A DNA stretch of 6,090 nt, from NCBI GenBank assembly GCA_937868025.1, contig CALMLJ010000277.1, positions 1-6,090 of the forward strand, written 5' to 3'. The translations under genes were made by a program, and so were the position numbers. The DNA comes from an uncultured Acidimicrobiaceae bacterium. Lineage in GTDB: Bacteria > Actinomycetota > Acidimicrobiia > Acidimicrobiales > Microtrichaceae. Shown here piece by piece: positions 1 to 5,779 of this stretch (its first letter is position 1; each line of letters opens with the position of its first letter). A model generated the notes under the pieces. The model saw nothing but the letters and a program-made list of their open reading frames with translations. It searched no databases and had not been told where the DNA came from.

Positions 1-2
1 CC

Positions 3-614
3 CTCAAGGAGGTGATGTCGAGGCTGGGCCACTCGACCACCGCAGCGGCAATCCGGTACCAACGGGCCGCCGACGAACGGGACCGGGAGGTCGCCAATCG
101 CCTCGACGACGTGTTCGGCGCACGGGTGCTCGAAGTCCCCTCGCGACACCCTCTCGCACCTCCCGCGAGATATCCGCGAGATGAAAGCGAGCCTTCTCAG
201 GGTTTTCCTGAAGAGGAGAGCCCGGAAACCGCTCTATTCCGGGCTTTTCGTGAGTACCCCCAACGGGATTCGAACCCGTGCCGCCACCTTGAGAGGGATT
301 CCAGACGTGGCCGCAGCGAACGTCACCGGACGGAACGGGCGAAATATTGGGCTACTGCGGACCCGGCGAACGTGAGCGGGAGCAACGATTCGGAGCGGCC
401 GCGGGATTTTCGCGGTATCGGCGGGGACTCCACCAAGGTCGCTGGATCGGGTCGTTACCACGCAGTCTCATCATGCTTGGCGACGGCAGACCTCCGCATG
501 AGGCGACGATTCTCCGACTCGACATCCTTTTGGCCTCTCAAGCGACCGCCGAGCGCGCGACGCCGAGTTGGAGCAGCGGCGCATTGCCGTTCACGTTGGC
601 GATTGATCACATGA
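3..614 (+). CDS. Tyrosine recombinase (phage-type integrase), C-terminal part; 5' end outside window
   Basis: Only the end of the catalytic domain is present. Reading in frame from base 3, the protein shows LGH at residues 8-10 and IRYQ at 17-20. This is the usual tyrosine-recombinase ending, in which the His belongs to the active site and Tyr19 (codon 57-59) is the nucleophile that attaches to DNA. The helix after it (AADERDREVANRLDDVF) is typical of actinobacterial integrases. Such enzymes integrate and excise elements at tRNA genes, and a tRNA-Glu fragment lies just downstream. Recognisable integrase sequence ends near base 125. The frame nevertheless stays open through a hairpin terminator and the tRNA fragment to a TGA at 612-614, so the last ~160 residues are low-complexity and rich in Arg, Ser and Pro. 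The true end may be earlier if a frameshift has occurred: a TGA in another frame lies at 182-184. The family call is firm; the C-terminus is not. Confidence 0.8.
   Translation, partial: LKEVMSRLGHSTTAAAIRYQRAADERDREVANRLDDVFGARVLEVPSRHPLAPPARYPRDESEPSQGFPEEESPETALFRAFREYPQRDSNPCRHLERDSRRGRSERHRTERAKYWATADPANVSGSNDSERPRDFRGIGGDSTKVAGSGRYHAVSSCLATADLRMRRRFSDSTSFWPLKRPPSARRRVGAAAHCRSRWRLIT
163..182. repeat. Tandem 9-bp direct repeat CCGCGAGAT beside the att core
   Basis: CCGCGAGAT occurs at 163-171 and again at 174-182, an 11-bp period of about one helical turn. Its core CGCGAG also appears inverted, as CTCGCG, at 140-145. The repeats lie between the integrase gene's conserved end and the attachment core. 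Integrases and excisionases often bind short repeats there (arm-type sites). The repeat is seen directly; the binding role is inference. Confidence 0.4.
219..248 (+). terminator. Rho-independent terminator after the integrase gene
   Basis: A perfect 9-bp stem AGCCCGGAA (219-227) / TTCCGGGCT (237-245) encloses a 9-nt loop and is followed by a short T run (245-248) on the plus strand. The minus strand has no T run after the hairpin, so the direction is plus. It would end integrase transcription just before the tRNA fragment. It lies inside the open integrase frame, which argues that the real gene was meant to end before it. Confidence 0.75.
255..297 (-). other. Attachment-site core: 3' half of tRNA-Glu(CTC)
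   Basis: Read on the minus strand, the pieces in order are: anticodon loop CTCTCAA (289-295, anticodon CTC at 291-293), 3' anticodon-stem strand GGTGG (284-288), variable CGGC (280-283), a perfect T-arm ACGGG-TTCGAAT-CCCGT (263-279), acceptor strand TGGGGGT (256-262) and discriminator A (255). No CCA is encoded. The 5' half is missing: the bases before the loop (AATCC) pair with GGTGG only at the two inner positions, and no D-arm or 5' acceptor strand is found. A tRNA 3' half breaking at the anticodon loop next to an integrase gene is the classic attachment core. It is not a functional tRNA gene. Confidence 0.8.
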
Positions 615-816
615 GCAACGAGACGAGCGGGAACTCTTCAGCAACACCGACCATCAGCCAGTCACCTGGCGCCTGGGGCGAAGTCGGGGTCGTTAACCAG
701 CGGGCATGGCTGATCCAGCAGACGACCACCCACATTTCTGCATGCGCCTTCGCTGACCCGTTCCGCCGTCCATCCCTTCACGCTGCGGCGCTCACTCGGA
801 GGACCTCGTGTGCCGA
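298..816. other. About 520 bp without a convincing gene
   Basis: This stretch lies between the tRNA fragment and the end of the minus-strand membrane operon. Both strands were read. The long plus-strand frames crossing it are open mainly because of base composition and resemble no family I know. The minus strand is broken by stops. A plus frame from ATG 611 has moderate third-position G/C (about 70% by eye over its first 47 codons) but continues antisense through the next gene. The segment is either a non-coding flank or remnant DNA at the element junction. No RNA gene, insertion sequence or repeat array was seen. Confidence 0.5.
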
Positions 817-1152
817 TCAGATCCCGTGCGGTCGCACGGGGCGCCTACGTCGACGCGCTCGATCGATGACGACGACTGCTGCGAGAACGCAAACCTCGAT
901 GACGGCCGTCTGCATGACGTCGTCGATGCTCGACAGCGCGAGGCCACCATCGCCGCTGCGGCGGTCGAAACCTTGGCGGCGACCGCTCAGCGGTGGCCCC
1001 GCCTGCGCTGCACCAACGGGCGGTCGTCCGCCTCCGTCGGCGACCAGGCTGGCCGCGGGGCTGACGCGCCAGGCGCAGCCGAGACCGACGATGGCGAGGG
1101 CAACCACGCTGACAACGATGAGCCGGCGGAGGAAGCGGTTCGCGCCGGTCAC
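817..1152 (-). CDS. Small membrane protein, coupled to the DUF4405 gene
   Basis: I do not recognise this 111-residue protein. It has a basic N-terminus (NRFLRR), a strongly hydrophobic helix at about residues 11-28, a polar Gly/Pro/Arg-rich middle (30-75), and a second hydrophobic stretch at about 82-97 followed by an Arg-rich tail. This predicts a two-pass inner-membrane protein. The GTG start overlaps the TGA stop of the upstream gene in the sequence GTGA, which indicates translational coupling and makes it the second gene of a two-gene operon. Third codon positions are G/C-rich throughout, supporting real coding. The Cys at residue 26 sits near the end of the first helix but lacks a proper lipobox, so I do not call a lipoprotein. 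It could be a partner subunit of the DUF4405 protein (inference). The start is fairly firm from the overlap. Confidence 0.6.
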   Translation of the reverse strand: MTGANRFLRRLIVVSVVALAIVGLGCAWRVSPAASLVADGGGRPPVGAAQAGPPLSGRRQGFDRRSGDGGLALSSIDDVMQTAVIEVCVLAAVVVIDRARRRRRPVRPHGI

Positions 1153-1628
1153 CGAGCTGCACCCGCGGTTCGGCGCCGACGCCACAGCACTCGCCTCCCG
1201 ACCGAGAGAATCCATCTCCAGCTCAATGCGACGTGCACCGCCACCAGGAACATGACGATGTCGGCCGTGGTGGTGTGCAGGCCGTTCCAGAAACCGTCGG
1301 CGGGGCGGGTGAACCCGAGGGCTGGCAGGGCCTTCCTCGAGACCAGGATGCCCGAGGCGACGCACAACGTCATCGCGCCCATCAGAGCGAGGTCGACGAT
1401 CCAGCGAACGGCTTCTCGTCCGGTTCGCTGGCCGAGGAGGCGACGCGTGGTTCGCACGACCCAGTCCCAGTGCAGGGTCACGTGGATGAGGAGCACCGGA
1501 GCGAGCCCGATGCCGATCCATTCATGGATCGTCAGGCCCGTGAACCGGAAGCTGTAATCGAGCGTGAAGGCAACGAGCAGCGCGACATCGATCCAGAAGT
1601 CGACCCTTGATGCGACAGGGACCTTCAT
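1149..1628 (-). CDS. DUF4405 family membrane protein, cytochrome-b-like
   Basis: A 159-residue protein with four predicted membrane helices, at about residues 11-27, 37-56, 74-97 and 119-138. The motifs FWIDVALLVAFTLDY, GLTIHEW, LLIHVTLHWDWVVR and the later GLHTTTADIV and AVHVALSW are those of the DUF4405 family. Histidines 35, 49, 53, 118 and 132 sit in or beside the helices in pairs, the arrangement expected for bis-His haem ligation in cytochrome b561-like four-helix bundles. Haem binding and electron transfer are inferred, not shown. The C-terminus is Arg-rich and cytoplasmic by the positive-inside rule. I chose ATG 1628 because the family signature begins right after it; the frame stays open to 1790, but that extension is polar and unlike the family. 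The small membrane protein gene overlaps its stop by GTGA. It is transcribed divergently from the four-helix protein gene. Confidence 0.85.
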   Translation of the reverse strand: MKVPVASRVDFWIDVALLVAFTLDYSFRFTGLTIHEWIGIGLAPVLLIHVTLHWDWVVRTTRRLLGQRTGREAVRWIVDLALMGAMTLCVASGILVSRKALPALGFTRPADGFWNGLHTTTADIVMFLVAVHVALSWRWILSVGRRVLWRRRRTAGAAR

Positions 1629-1734
1629 ACGTCTCGAATCCACAGTCGGACGGTATCGGCGGGACCAGGAGCCGGCGATGCTCCGAAGGTAAGGATCTGG
1701 CAAGGATTCGCGGACGAGGCGCCGGGTGACAGGT

Positions 1735-1798
1735 GCCTCGGTCAGTCGAGGCGTTTCTTCGCCGTCGCATAACCAGTTGCGCCCCGTCACCTGGGGCG
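1735..1798. promoter_or_regulatory. Hairpins in the divergent promoter region
   Basis: The 244-bp gap between the divergent genes (1629-1872) holds two short inverted repeats: GCCTCG (1735-1740) / CGAGGC (1747-1752) with a 6-nt loop, and CGCCCC (1780-1785) / GGGGCG (1793-1798) with a 7-nt loop. The heptamer GTCACCT appears at 1786-1792, the loop of the second hairpin, and again at 1811-1817. These may be regulator sites or leader structures. Short GC-rich hairpins are common by chance in such DNA, so the role is uncertain. I see no convincing -35/-10 pair for either gene. Confidence 0.3.
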
Positions 1799-1872
1799 GT
1801 GCTCCGTACGGTCACCTTCGTTCCCGTCGTGCGACGACCCGCTCGACCCCGCCACCCCAAGGACCTCCGACG

Positions 1873-2292
1873 ATGACCACCGAAACCACCTCCACCCGCG
1901 GAGCTTCACCTTCCGCTCCGGAACCACTCTCTCTGACGACGCTGTCCGCCATCGGACTCTTGGCGGCGGTGATCGCCATCCACACGTCGGAACTGTCCGG
2001 CAAGATCGAGGAGACTGCGTACGTGGGCCTGGGATACGTCGTGTTGATCTCTGCCTCAATCGTCTCGATCGCGTTGCTGACACATCGGGACCGCCGGGGG
2101 TGGGCCCTCGGGGGAGCGACGTGCGCCGCCACGTTGGTCGGCTTCGTGCTCACGCGCACGACCGGACTGCCCGGAGCGAGCGGTGACGTCGGCAACTGGA
2201 GTGAAACGATCGCTGTCTGGTCGCTCATCATCGAGGGAGCATTCGTACTCCTCGCCGGATGGGCACTCCGGACCGATCGAGCGGGCCGCTGA
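1873..2292 (+). CDS. Unrecognised four-helix integral membrane protein
   Basis: The 139-residue product has a polar Ser/Thr/Pro-rich N-terminal tail (1-19) and four hydrophobic segments, at about residues 21-37, 48-69, 77-93 and 112-132, with a short basic C-terminus. The sequence HTSELSGKIEE follows helix 1 and RTTGLPG plus DVGNW lie between helices 3 and 4. These polar loops look specific rather than random, but I cannot name the family. ATG 1873 is preceded by AAGGA at 1859-1863 with a 9-nt gap, a good ribosome binding site. The frame is open further upstream, but that part crosses the intergenic region and has no such site. The gene is divergent from the DUF4405 operon and lies about 200 bp before the MFS gene on the same strand, so it could be co-transcribed with either side's function. 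No enzymatic motif is visible. Confidence 0.75.
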   Translation: MTTETTSTRGASPSAPEPLSLTTLSAIGLLAAVIAIHTSELSGKIEETAYVGLGYVVLISASIVSIALLTHRDRRGWALGGATCAATLVGFVLTRTTGLPGASGDVGNWSETIAVWSLIIEGAFVLLAGWALRTDRAGR

Positions 2293-2430
2293 CGCTCAAC
2301 CAGGTACTGCTCGAGGTGAGCACTGATCGCGGATCCGAATACTCCAGGCTCCAGCGTCCGCAGTCGCCGGATGCCCCCCTGCATCTGCTGAAAGGCCGTC
2401 ATCTGCCAGCCCGACGTTTCCTCGTTCCGA

Positions 2431-2444
2431 CCGCCAGCTGGCGG
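2431..2444. promoter_or_regulatory. Perfect 14-bp palindrome, candidate operator of the MFS gene
   Basis: CCGCCAGCTGGCGG is identical to its reverse complement. It lies in the 207-bp gap upstream of the MFS gene, ending 55 bp before the preferred ATG (34 bp before the alternative GTG). A dimeric repressor of the TetR, MarR or GntR type would bind such a site. No regulator gene is adjacent, so the binding factor is unknown. Confidence 0.35.
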
Positions 2445-2499
2445 CGACTCCGCGTCTCGAGATCTTTAGGTTCTCGGCGTGGACAGGCCTCCGGGTGAA

Positions 2500-3675
2500 A
2501 TGAGCGACGCACTCTCCGACGGGGGGTTGAGCCGGAACGTGAGGATCGTGTCGTTGGTGTCGTTCTTTCAAGACACCGCCTCGGAGATCCTGTATCCAGT
2601 TCTCCCGTTCTTCGTCACAGGTGTCCTCGGCGCACCGCCGGCAGTTCTCGGGCTCATCGAAGGGCTCGCGGACGGCACGGCTTCCGTGATGAAGGTCGCG
2701 TCCGGGCGGCTCGCCGACCGTCATCGCCGCCGCCCAATCGTTGCAACTGGTTACGGAATCTCTGCACTGGGCAAGGTGTTGCTCGCTCTCGCCGGGGCAT
2801 GGCCCATTGTGCTCGTCGCCCGCTTCACCGATCGCGTCGGCAAAGGGCTACGCGGGCCACCGCGCGACGCGATCATCGCCGACGACACGACAACGGCGAA
2901 CCGAGGTCGGGCGTTCGGGTTCCACCGCGCCGCCGACACCGCAGGAGCGGTCGTTGGCCCGCTCATCGGGCTCGGCCTCTACTACGCGGTCGACCAACAT
3001 TTCGGGCCGCTCCTGTGGATCGCAGTGCTCCCGGCCATCCTGAGCGTTGGCCTCGTGTTCCTCATTCGCGAACGACCACGCCCCGTTGTCGGACCGAAAC
3101 GCCGCGAGGTGCCCACCGGTCTCCCCCGTCGCTTCTGGAAGTTCATCGCGGTCATCGGCGCATTCGCTCTCGTGAACTTTCCCGACACACTCCTGCTGCT
3201 GCGAGCGAAGGATCTCGGCTACGACTTTCGCGGCGTCGTAGCCCTCTACGTGCTCTACAACTTCTCGTACGCCGCGCTCTCCTACCCCGCCGGGACGATC
3301 TCTGATCGCCTCGACCGCCGCGTCGTTTACGCCGCCGGTCTCCTCATCTTCGCGGCTGCGTACGTCGGATTCGGATTCGCGGGCACCCCGGGTTGGCTCT
3401 GGGTTCTCTTCCCGCTCTACGGCGGCTATGCCGCCTTCACTGACGGGGTAAGTCGCGCCTGGGTGGCGGACCTCGTACCACCCCACCAGCGCGGCACAGC
3501 TCTGGGCATCCAGGCCGCCGTCTCCGGTGCAGGGCTACTCGTCGCCGGAGTGTGGGCCGGGCTCGCCTGGAACGGCACCGGCCGCACACCGTTCATCATC
3601 TCCGGGCTCGTGACGGCCCTCATCGCCGTCGTTCTCTTCGCTTCGCCGATCTGGACTCGGCCGGCGACCCCGTGA
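2500..3675 (+). CDS. MFS transporter, MJ1317-like family
   Basis: A 391-residue major facilitator superfamily permease with about 12 hydrophobic segments in two halves separated by a basic cytoplasmic loop (about 190-212). The MFS motif A is clear at residues 69-79 (GRLADRHRRRP), with a second-half counterpart GTISDRLDRR at 265-274. The signature TDRVGKGLRGPPRDAIIAD (110-128), RGRAFGFHRAADTAG (135-149) and the GxxxGP pattern at 149-154 match the MJ1317-like group as I remember it. These are probable proton-coupled exporters of unknown substrate. Asp228 in NFPDT and Asp315 in FTDG lie within helices and could serve in proton coupling (inference). ATG 2500 is preceded by a GGGTG element; an in-frame GTG at 2479 would add seven residues. 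It is convergent with the histidine kinase gene. Length is normal and no truncation is seen. Confidence 0.88.
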   Translation: MSDALSDGGLSRNVRIVSLVSFFQDTASEILYPVLPFFVTGVLGAPPAVLGLIEGLADGTASVMKVASGRLADRHRRRPIVATGYGISALGKVLLALAGAWPIVLVARFTDRVGKGLRGPPRDAIIADDTTTANRGRAFGFHRAADTAGAVVGPLIGLGLYYAVDQHFGPLLWIAVLPAILSVGLVFLIRERPRPVVGPKRREVPTGLPRRFWKFIAVIGAFALVNFPDTLLLLRAKDLGYDFRGVVALYVLYNFSYAALSYPAGTISDRLDRRVVYAAGLLIFAAAYVGFGFAGTPGWLWVLFPLYGGYAAFTDGVSRAWVADLVPPHQRGTALGIQAAVSGAGLLVAGVWAGLAWNGTGRTPFIISGLVTALIAVVLFASPIWTRPATP

Positions 3676-3687
3676 CCGCTGATGACA

Positions 3688-3710
3688 TCCGGGAAGTCAC
3701 AGGCCCCGGA
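3688..3710. terminator. Weak hairpin between convergent genes
   Basis: TCCGGG (3688-3693) pairs with CCCGGA (3705-3710) around an 11-nt loop, starting 12 bp after the MFS stop. It lies in the 86-bp gap between the convergent MFS and kinase genes, where a two-way terminator would be expected. No T run follows on either strand, so it is at best a weak or factor-assisted terminator. Confidence 0.3.
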
Positions 3711-3761
3711 CGGTTCCCATCGAATCGCGTGACGAGCCCAATACTGTCGAGCGCTGGCTAC

Positions 3762-5033
3762 TTACCGTCCTGCGAATGCCAGGTGGAATGTTGCGTGGGG
3801 GCCTGGGTTCACGAGGACAAGTCGCAGGTCCTCAGCCTGGGCGAGGCGCTGCGCGAGTGCCAGTCCGATCCCGGTGCCGGCCGATCCGGTGTTGCGTCGT
3901 TCGAAGATCGCAGCCTTGTCGAGTACGGCCGTCCCTTCGTCGGCGACGGCGACGATGACGCCCGTCCCGACCGACTCAGCTGTCAACTGCACGGTGCCGG
4001 CGCCGTGGACCATGGCGTTGTGTATGAGGACGTCAAGAATCTGTCGGACGGCCTCGGGGCTGGCGTTCACCCATGGCAGCTTGGCGTCGATCTGTACAGA
4101 GAGCTGACGGTCGATCGCTCGAAGCCGTGGCATCCACTCGGCAGCGACGTCAGCCAGGACCGCCGAAAGGTTCTGGGGATCGCGCCGGGTCAGTGTGTCG
4201 CGCGAGAGCGCGAGGATGTCGGTCATCGTCTGTTGGAGTCGTTCGACGTCCCGAAGCGCCCCCGAGGCCAGCGAGTTCTCGTCGCTGCTTTGTAGCTGAG
4301 CGGTCTCGAGTCGGAGCCGGAGCGAAGCGAGTGGCGTGCTCAGCTGGTGCGCAAGATCCGCACTGAACGCGCGTTCGTTGGCCATCGACGCGTTGAGTCT
4401 GGTGGCGGCATCGACGAGGGCATCGTGCACGACGTCGATCTCATCTATGCCTGTCGGAGGTCGAGGTAGCACCTCACCCCCCTGCCCGAGGGTGTCCGCG
4501 TCGACTCGAAGATCAGCGAGCGGCCGAGCGAGGCTCCGGCTCCGCAGCACAGAGACTGCGCCCGCAGCGGCGAGCACCGCAGCGGCGAGCACCGACATCG
4601 CGGCCCAGGTGCGGCGCGTTCGGGCGACGACGGCCGACCGCGGCGTGCTGGCACGCACGGCTCCGACAATGCGCTCTTCGAAGCTGATCGGGTACACGAC
4701 GACGAGATCGTCTCGATTGCGCTGGGTCGATCGTGCTGCGAGTGCCGACGAGACGGTCGTGTCGGATCGGGGCCCATGGCCAAGTAGCCGTCTGCCTGCA
4801 GAGTCGTAGAGCGCAATGTCGACATCAGCGTCAGAGGCGGGGAGTTCGGGCAGGTCGTTCTCGTTCTCGTACGAGCCTGGCACTGCGGCTGCGGCACGGG
4901 ATGCCTCCTCCGCAAGGGTGAGGAGCGCATTGTCGACGTTCCGAGCTCGAACCGAGAGAGCCAGCGGCACGCCGAACCCCGCGACGGCGGCGACCGTGAT
5001 GAGCAGGATCGTTCGCTGGAGGCGTCGCCTCAT
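3762..5033 (-). CDS. Membrane sensor histidine kinase of a two-component system
   Basis: A 423-residue kinase. Order: short basic N-terminus, helix 1 at about 8-28, an extracytoplasmic sensor region (about 30-140), helix 2 at about 143-163, a HAMP-like linker (164-215), HisKA and HATPase_c. The phosphoacceptor is His229 in AHQLSTPL. The N-box has Asn339 (LIHNA), the G1 box is DEG at 365-367 and the G2 box is GTGIGLAL at 386-393, so all ATP-binding elements are present. The acidic residue usually following the acceptor His is Gln here, as in some actinobacterial kinases. The sensor region has no recognisable ligand fold. It should phosphorylate the regulator encoded immediately upstream, whose TGA overlaps this ATG in the sequence ATGA. 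There is no Shine-Dalgarno, so translation is probably coupled. The frame is open upstream to 5204, but that part lies inside the regulator gene. Confidence 0.92.
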   Translation of the reverse strand: MRRRLQRTILLITVAAVAGFGVPLALSVRARNVDNALLTLAEEASRAAAAVPGSYENENDLPELPASDADVDIALYDSAGRRLLGHGPRSDTTVSSALAARSTQRNRDDLVVVYPISFEERIVGAVRASTPRSAVVARTRRTWAAMSVLAAAVLAAAGAVSVLRSRSLARPLADLRVDADTLGQGGEVLPRPPTGIDEIDVVHDALVDAATRLNASMANERAFSADLAHQLSTPLASLRLRLETAQLQSSDENSLASGALRDVERLQQTMTDILALSRDTLTRRDPQNLSAVLADVAAEWMPRLRAIDRQLSVQIDAKLPWVNASPEAVRQILDVLIHNAMVHGAGTVQLTAESVGTGVIVAVADEGTAVLDKAAIFERRNTGSAGTGIGLALAQRLAQAEDLRLVLVNPGPHATFHLAFAGR

Positions 5034-5758
5034 CGCGACGGCAACGTGGGGATCGGCGCGGGAGGGGAGAGCTCGAAGCGGTATCCGACGCCGCGAAGCG
5101 TCGTGATCCGACCACCGGTGGGGCCGTCCTCCCCGAGGCGTTGGCGGAGCGCCGCCATGTGAACATCGAGCGTCTTGGTGGAGCCGAACCAGTGTTCGTC
5201 CCACACCAGAGCCATCACGTCCTCGCGGCTGACGACTGCTCCAGCGTTGCGCATCAGGACGACGAGCAGGTCGAATTCCTTCGTTCGCAACTCGATCTCG
5301 ACGTCATCGAGGTAGACGCGCCGGGCTGCTGTGTCGACGGTGACGTCTCCGACCGAGACCAGTCGGTCGGCCGCGTTGTGCACAACCCGCCGCCGATCGA
5401 GGGCGCGAAGACGAGCGAGCAGCTCGGCCAACCGGAACGGCTTGACGAGGTAGTCATCTGCCCCGGCGTCGAGGCCGACGACGATGTCGGTCTCAGTGCT
5501 GCGAGCAGTGAGGATCAGGATCGGGGTCTGGGTAAGCCGAGACCGGAGTTCGCGGCAGAGCTCAAGACCTTCCATGTCGGGGAGACCCAGGTCGAGAATC
5601 GCGAGGTCGACCTCGTCGTTGGCGTTGGCGAGGGCTTCGGCGCCATTGCGACACCACAGCGGGGTGTACCCCTCCCCCGAGAGGGCCTGCACGAGACCTC
5701 CACCGATTCCCTCGTCGTCCTCCACGATGAGAACAACGGTGGGGGTTGGACTGCTCAT
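5030..5758 (-). CDS. OmpR/PhoB-type response regulator
   Basis: A 242-residue DNA-binding regulator. The receiver domain (about 8-120) has the acidic pair in VEDDE (residues 12-16), the phosphorylation site Asp56 in LDLGLPD, Thr84 in ILTA and Lys106 in VKPF, so it is complete. A winged-helix DNA-binding domain follows (about 135-232) with LRTKEFDLLVVLMRNAG, SREDVMALVW, the recognition-helix region KTLDVHMAALRQRLG and the closing TLRGVGYRFE. It is the partner of the kinase encoded by the overlapping downstream gene. ATG 5758 starts just before the receiver domain. No Shine-Dalgarno precedes it, and a TANNNT -10-like hexamer lies six bases upstream, suggesting a leaderless mRNA. The exported-protein gene ends 21 bp upstream on the same strand and may be a target or partner. 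Confidence 0.95.
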   Translation of the reverse strand: MSSPTPTVVLIVEDDEGIGGGLVQALSGEGYTPLWCRNGAEALANANDEVDLAILDLGLPDMEGLELCRELRSRLTQTPILILTARSTETDIVVGLDAGADDYLVKPFRLAELLARLRALDRRRVVHNAADRLVSVGDVTVDTAARRVYLDDVEIELRTKEFDLLVVLMRNAGAVVSREDVMALVWDEHWFGSTKTLDVHMAALRQRLGEDGPTGGRITTLRGVGYRFELSPPAPIPTLPSR

Positions 5759-5764
5759 GGTTGC

Positions 5765-5770
5765 AGGCTA
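5765..5770 (-). promoter_or_regulatory. Candidate -10 element for a leaderless response-regulator transcript
   Basis: On the minus strand TAGCCT is followed by six bases (GCAACC) and then the ATG of the regulator gene. In actinobacteria a TANNNT hexamer at this distance places the transcription start on the A of ATG. There is no good -35 hexamer and no Shine-Dalgarno. The site overlaps the short gap after the upstream gene's stop. Confidence 0.4.
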
Positions 5771-5779
5771 GGGGTCGGT

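Noticed and set aside
255..330. A complete functional tRNA-Glu gene
   Set aside because: The bases above 297 supply no anticodon-stem partner, D-arm or 5' acceptor strand, so only the 3' half is present.
1050..1100. Lipoprotein signal in the small membrane protein
   Set aside because: The Cys at residue 26 lacks the usual residues at -3 to -1, and the preceding segment looks like an ordinary membrane helix.
347..1255. Long plus-strand open frame (about 302 codons)
   Set aside because: It runs antisense through the DUF4405 operon, has low-complexity Arg/Ala/Thr-rich content and resembles no family. It is open because of high GC.
808..1557. Plus-strand open frame of about 249 codons
   Set aside because: It is antisense to the DUF4405 gene and its partner, both of which have clear membrane-protein features and an overlap typical of an operon.
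1812..2402. Minus-strand open frame whose first 40 residues (from MTAFQQMQGGIRRL) look protein-like
   Set aside because: The rest is antisense to the four-helix membrane protein, which has a good ribosome binding site and clear helices. No family match is apparent for the first part.
2848..3486. Minus-strand open frame of about 212 codons
   Set aside because: It is antisense to the MFS gene, whose motifs are unmistakable. Its Glu/Asp/Arg-rich composition is typical of a shadow frame.
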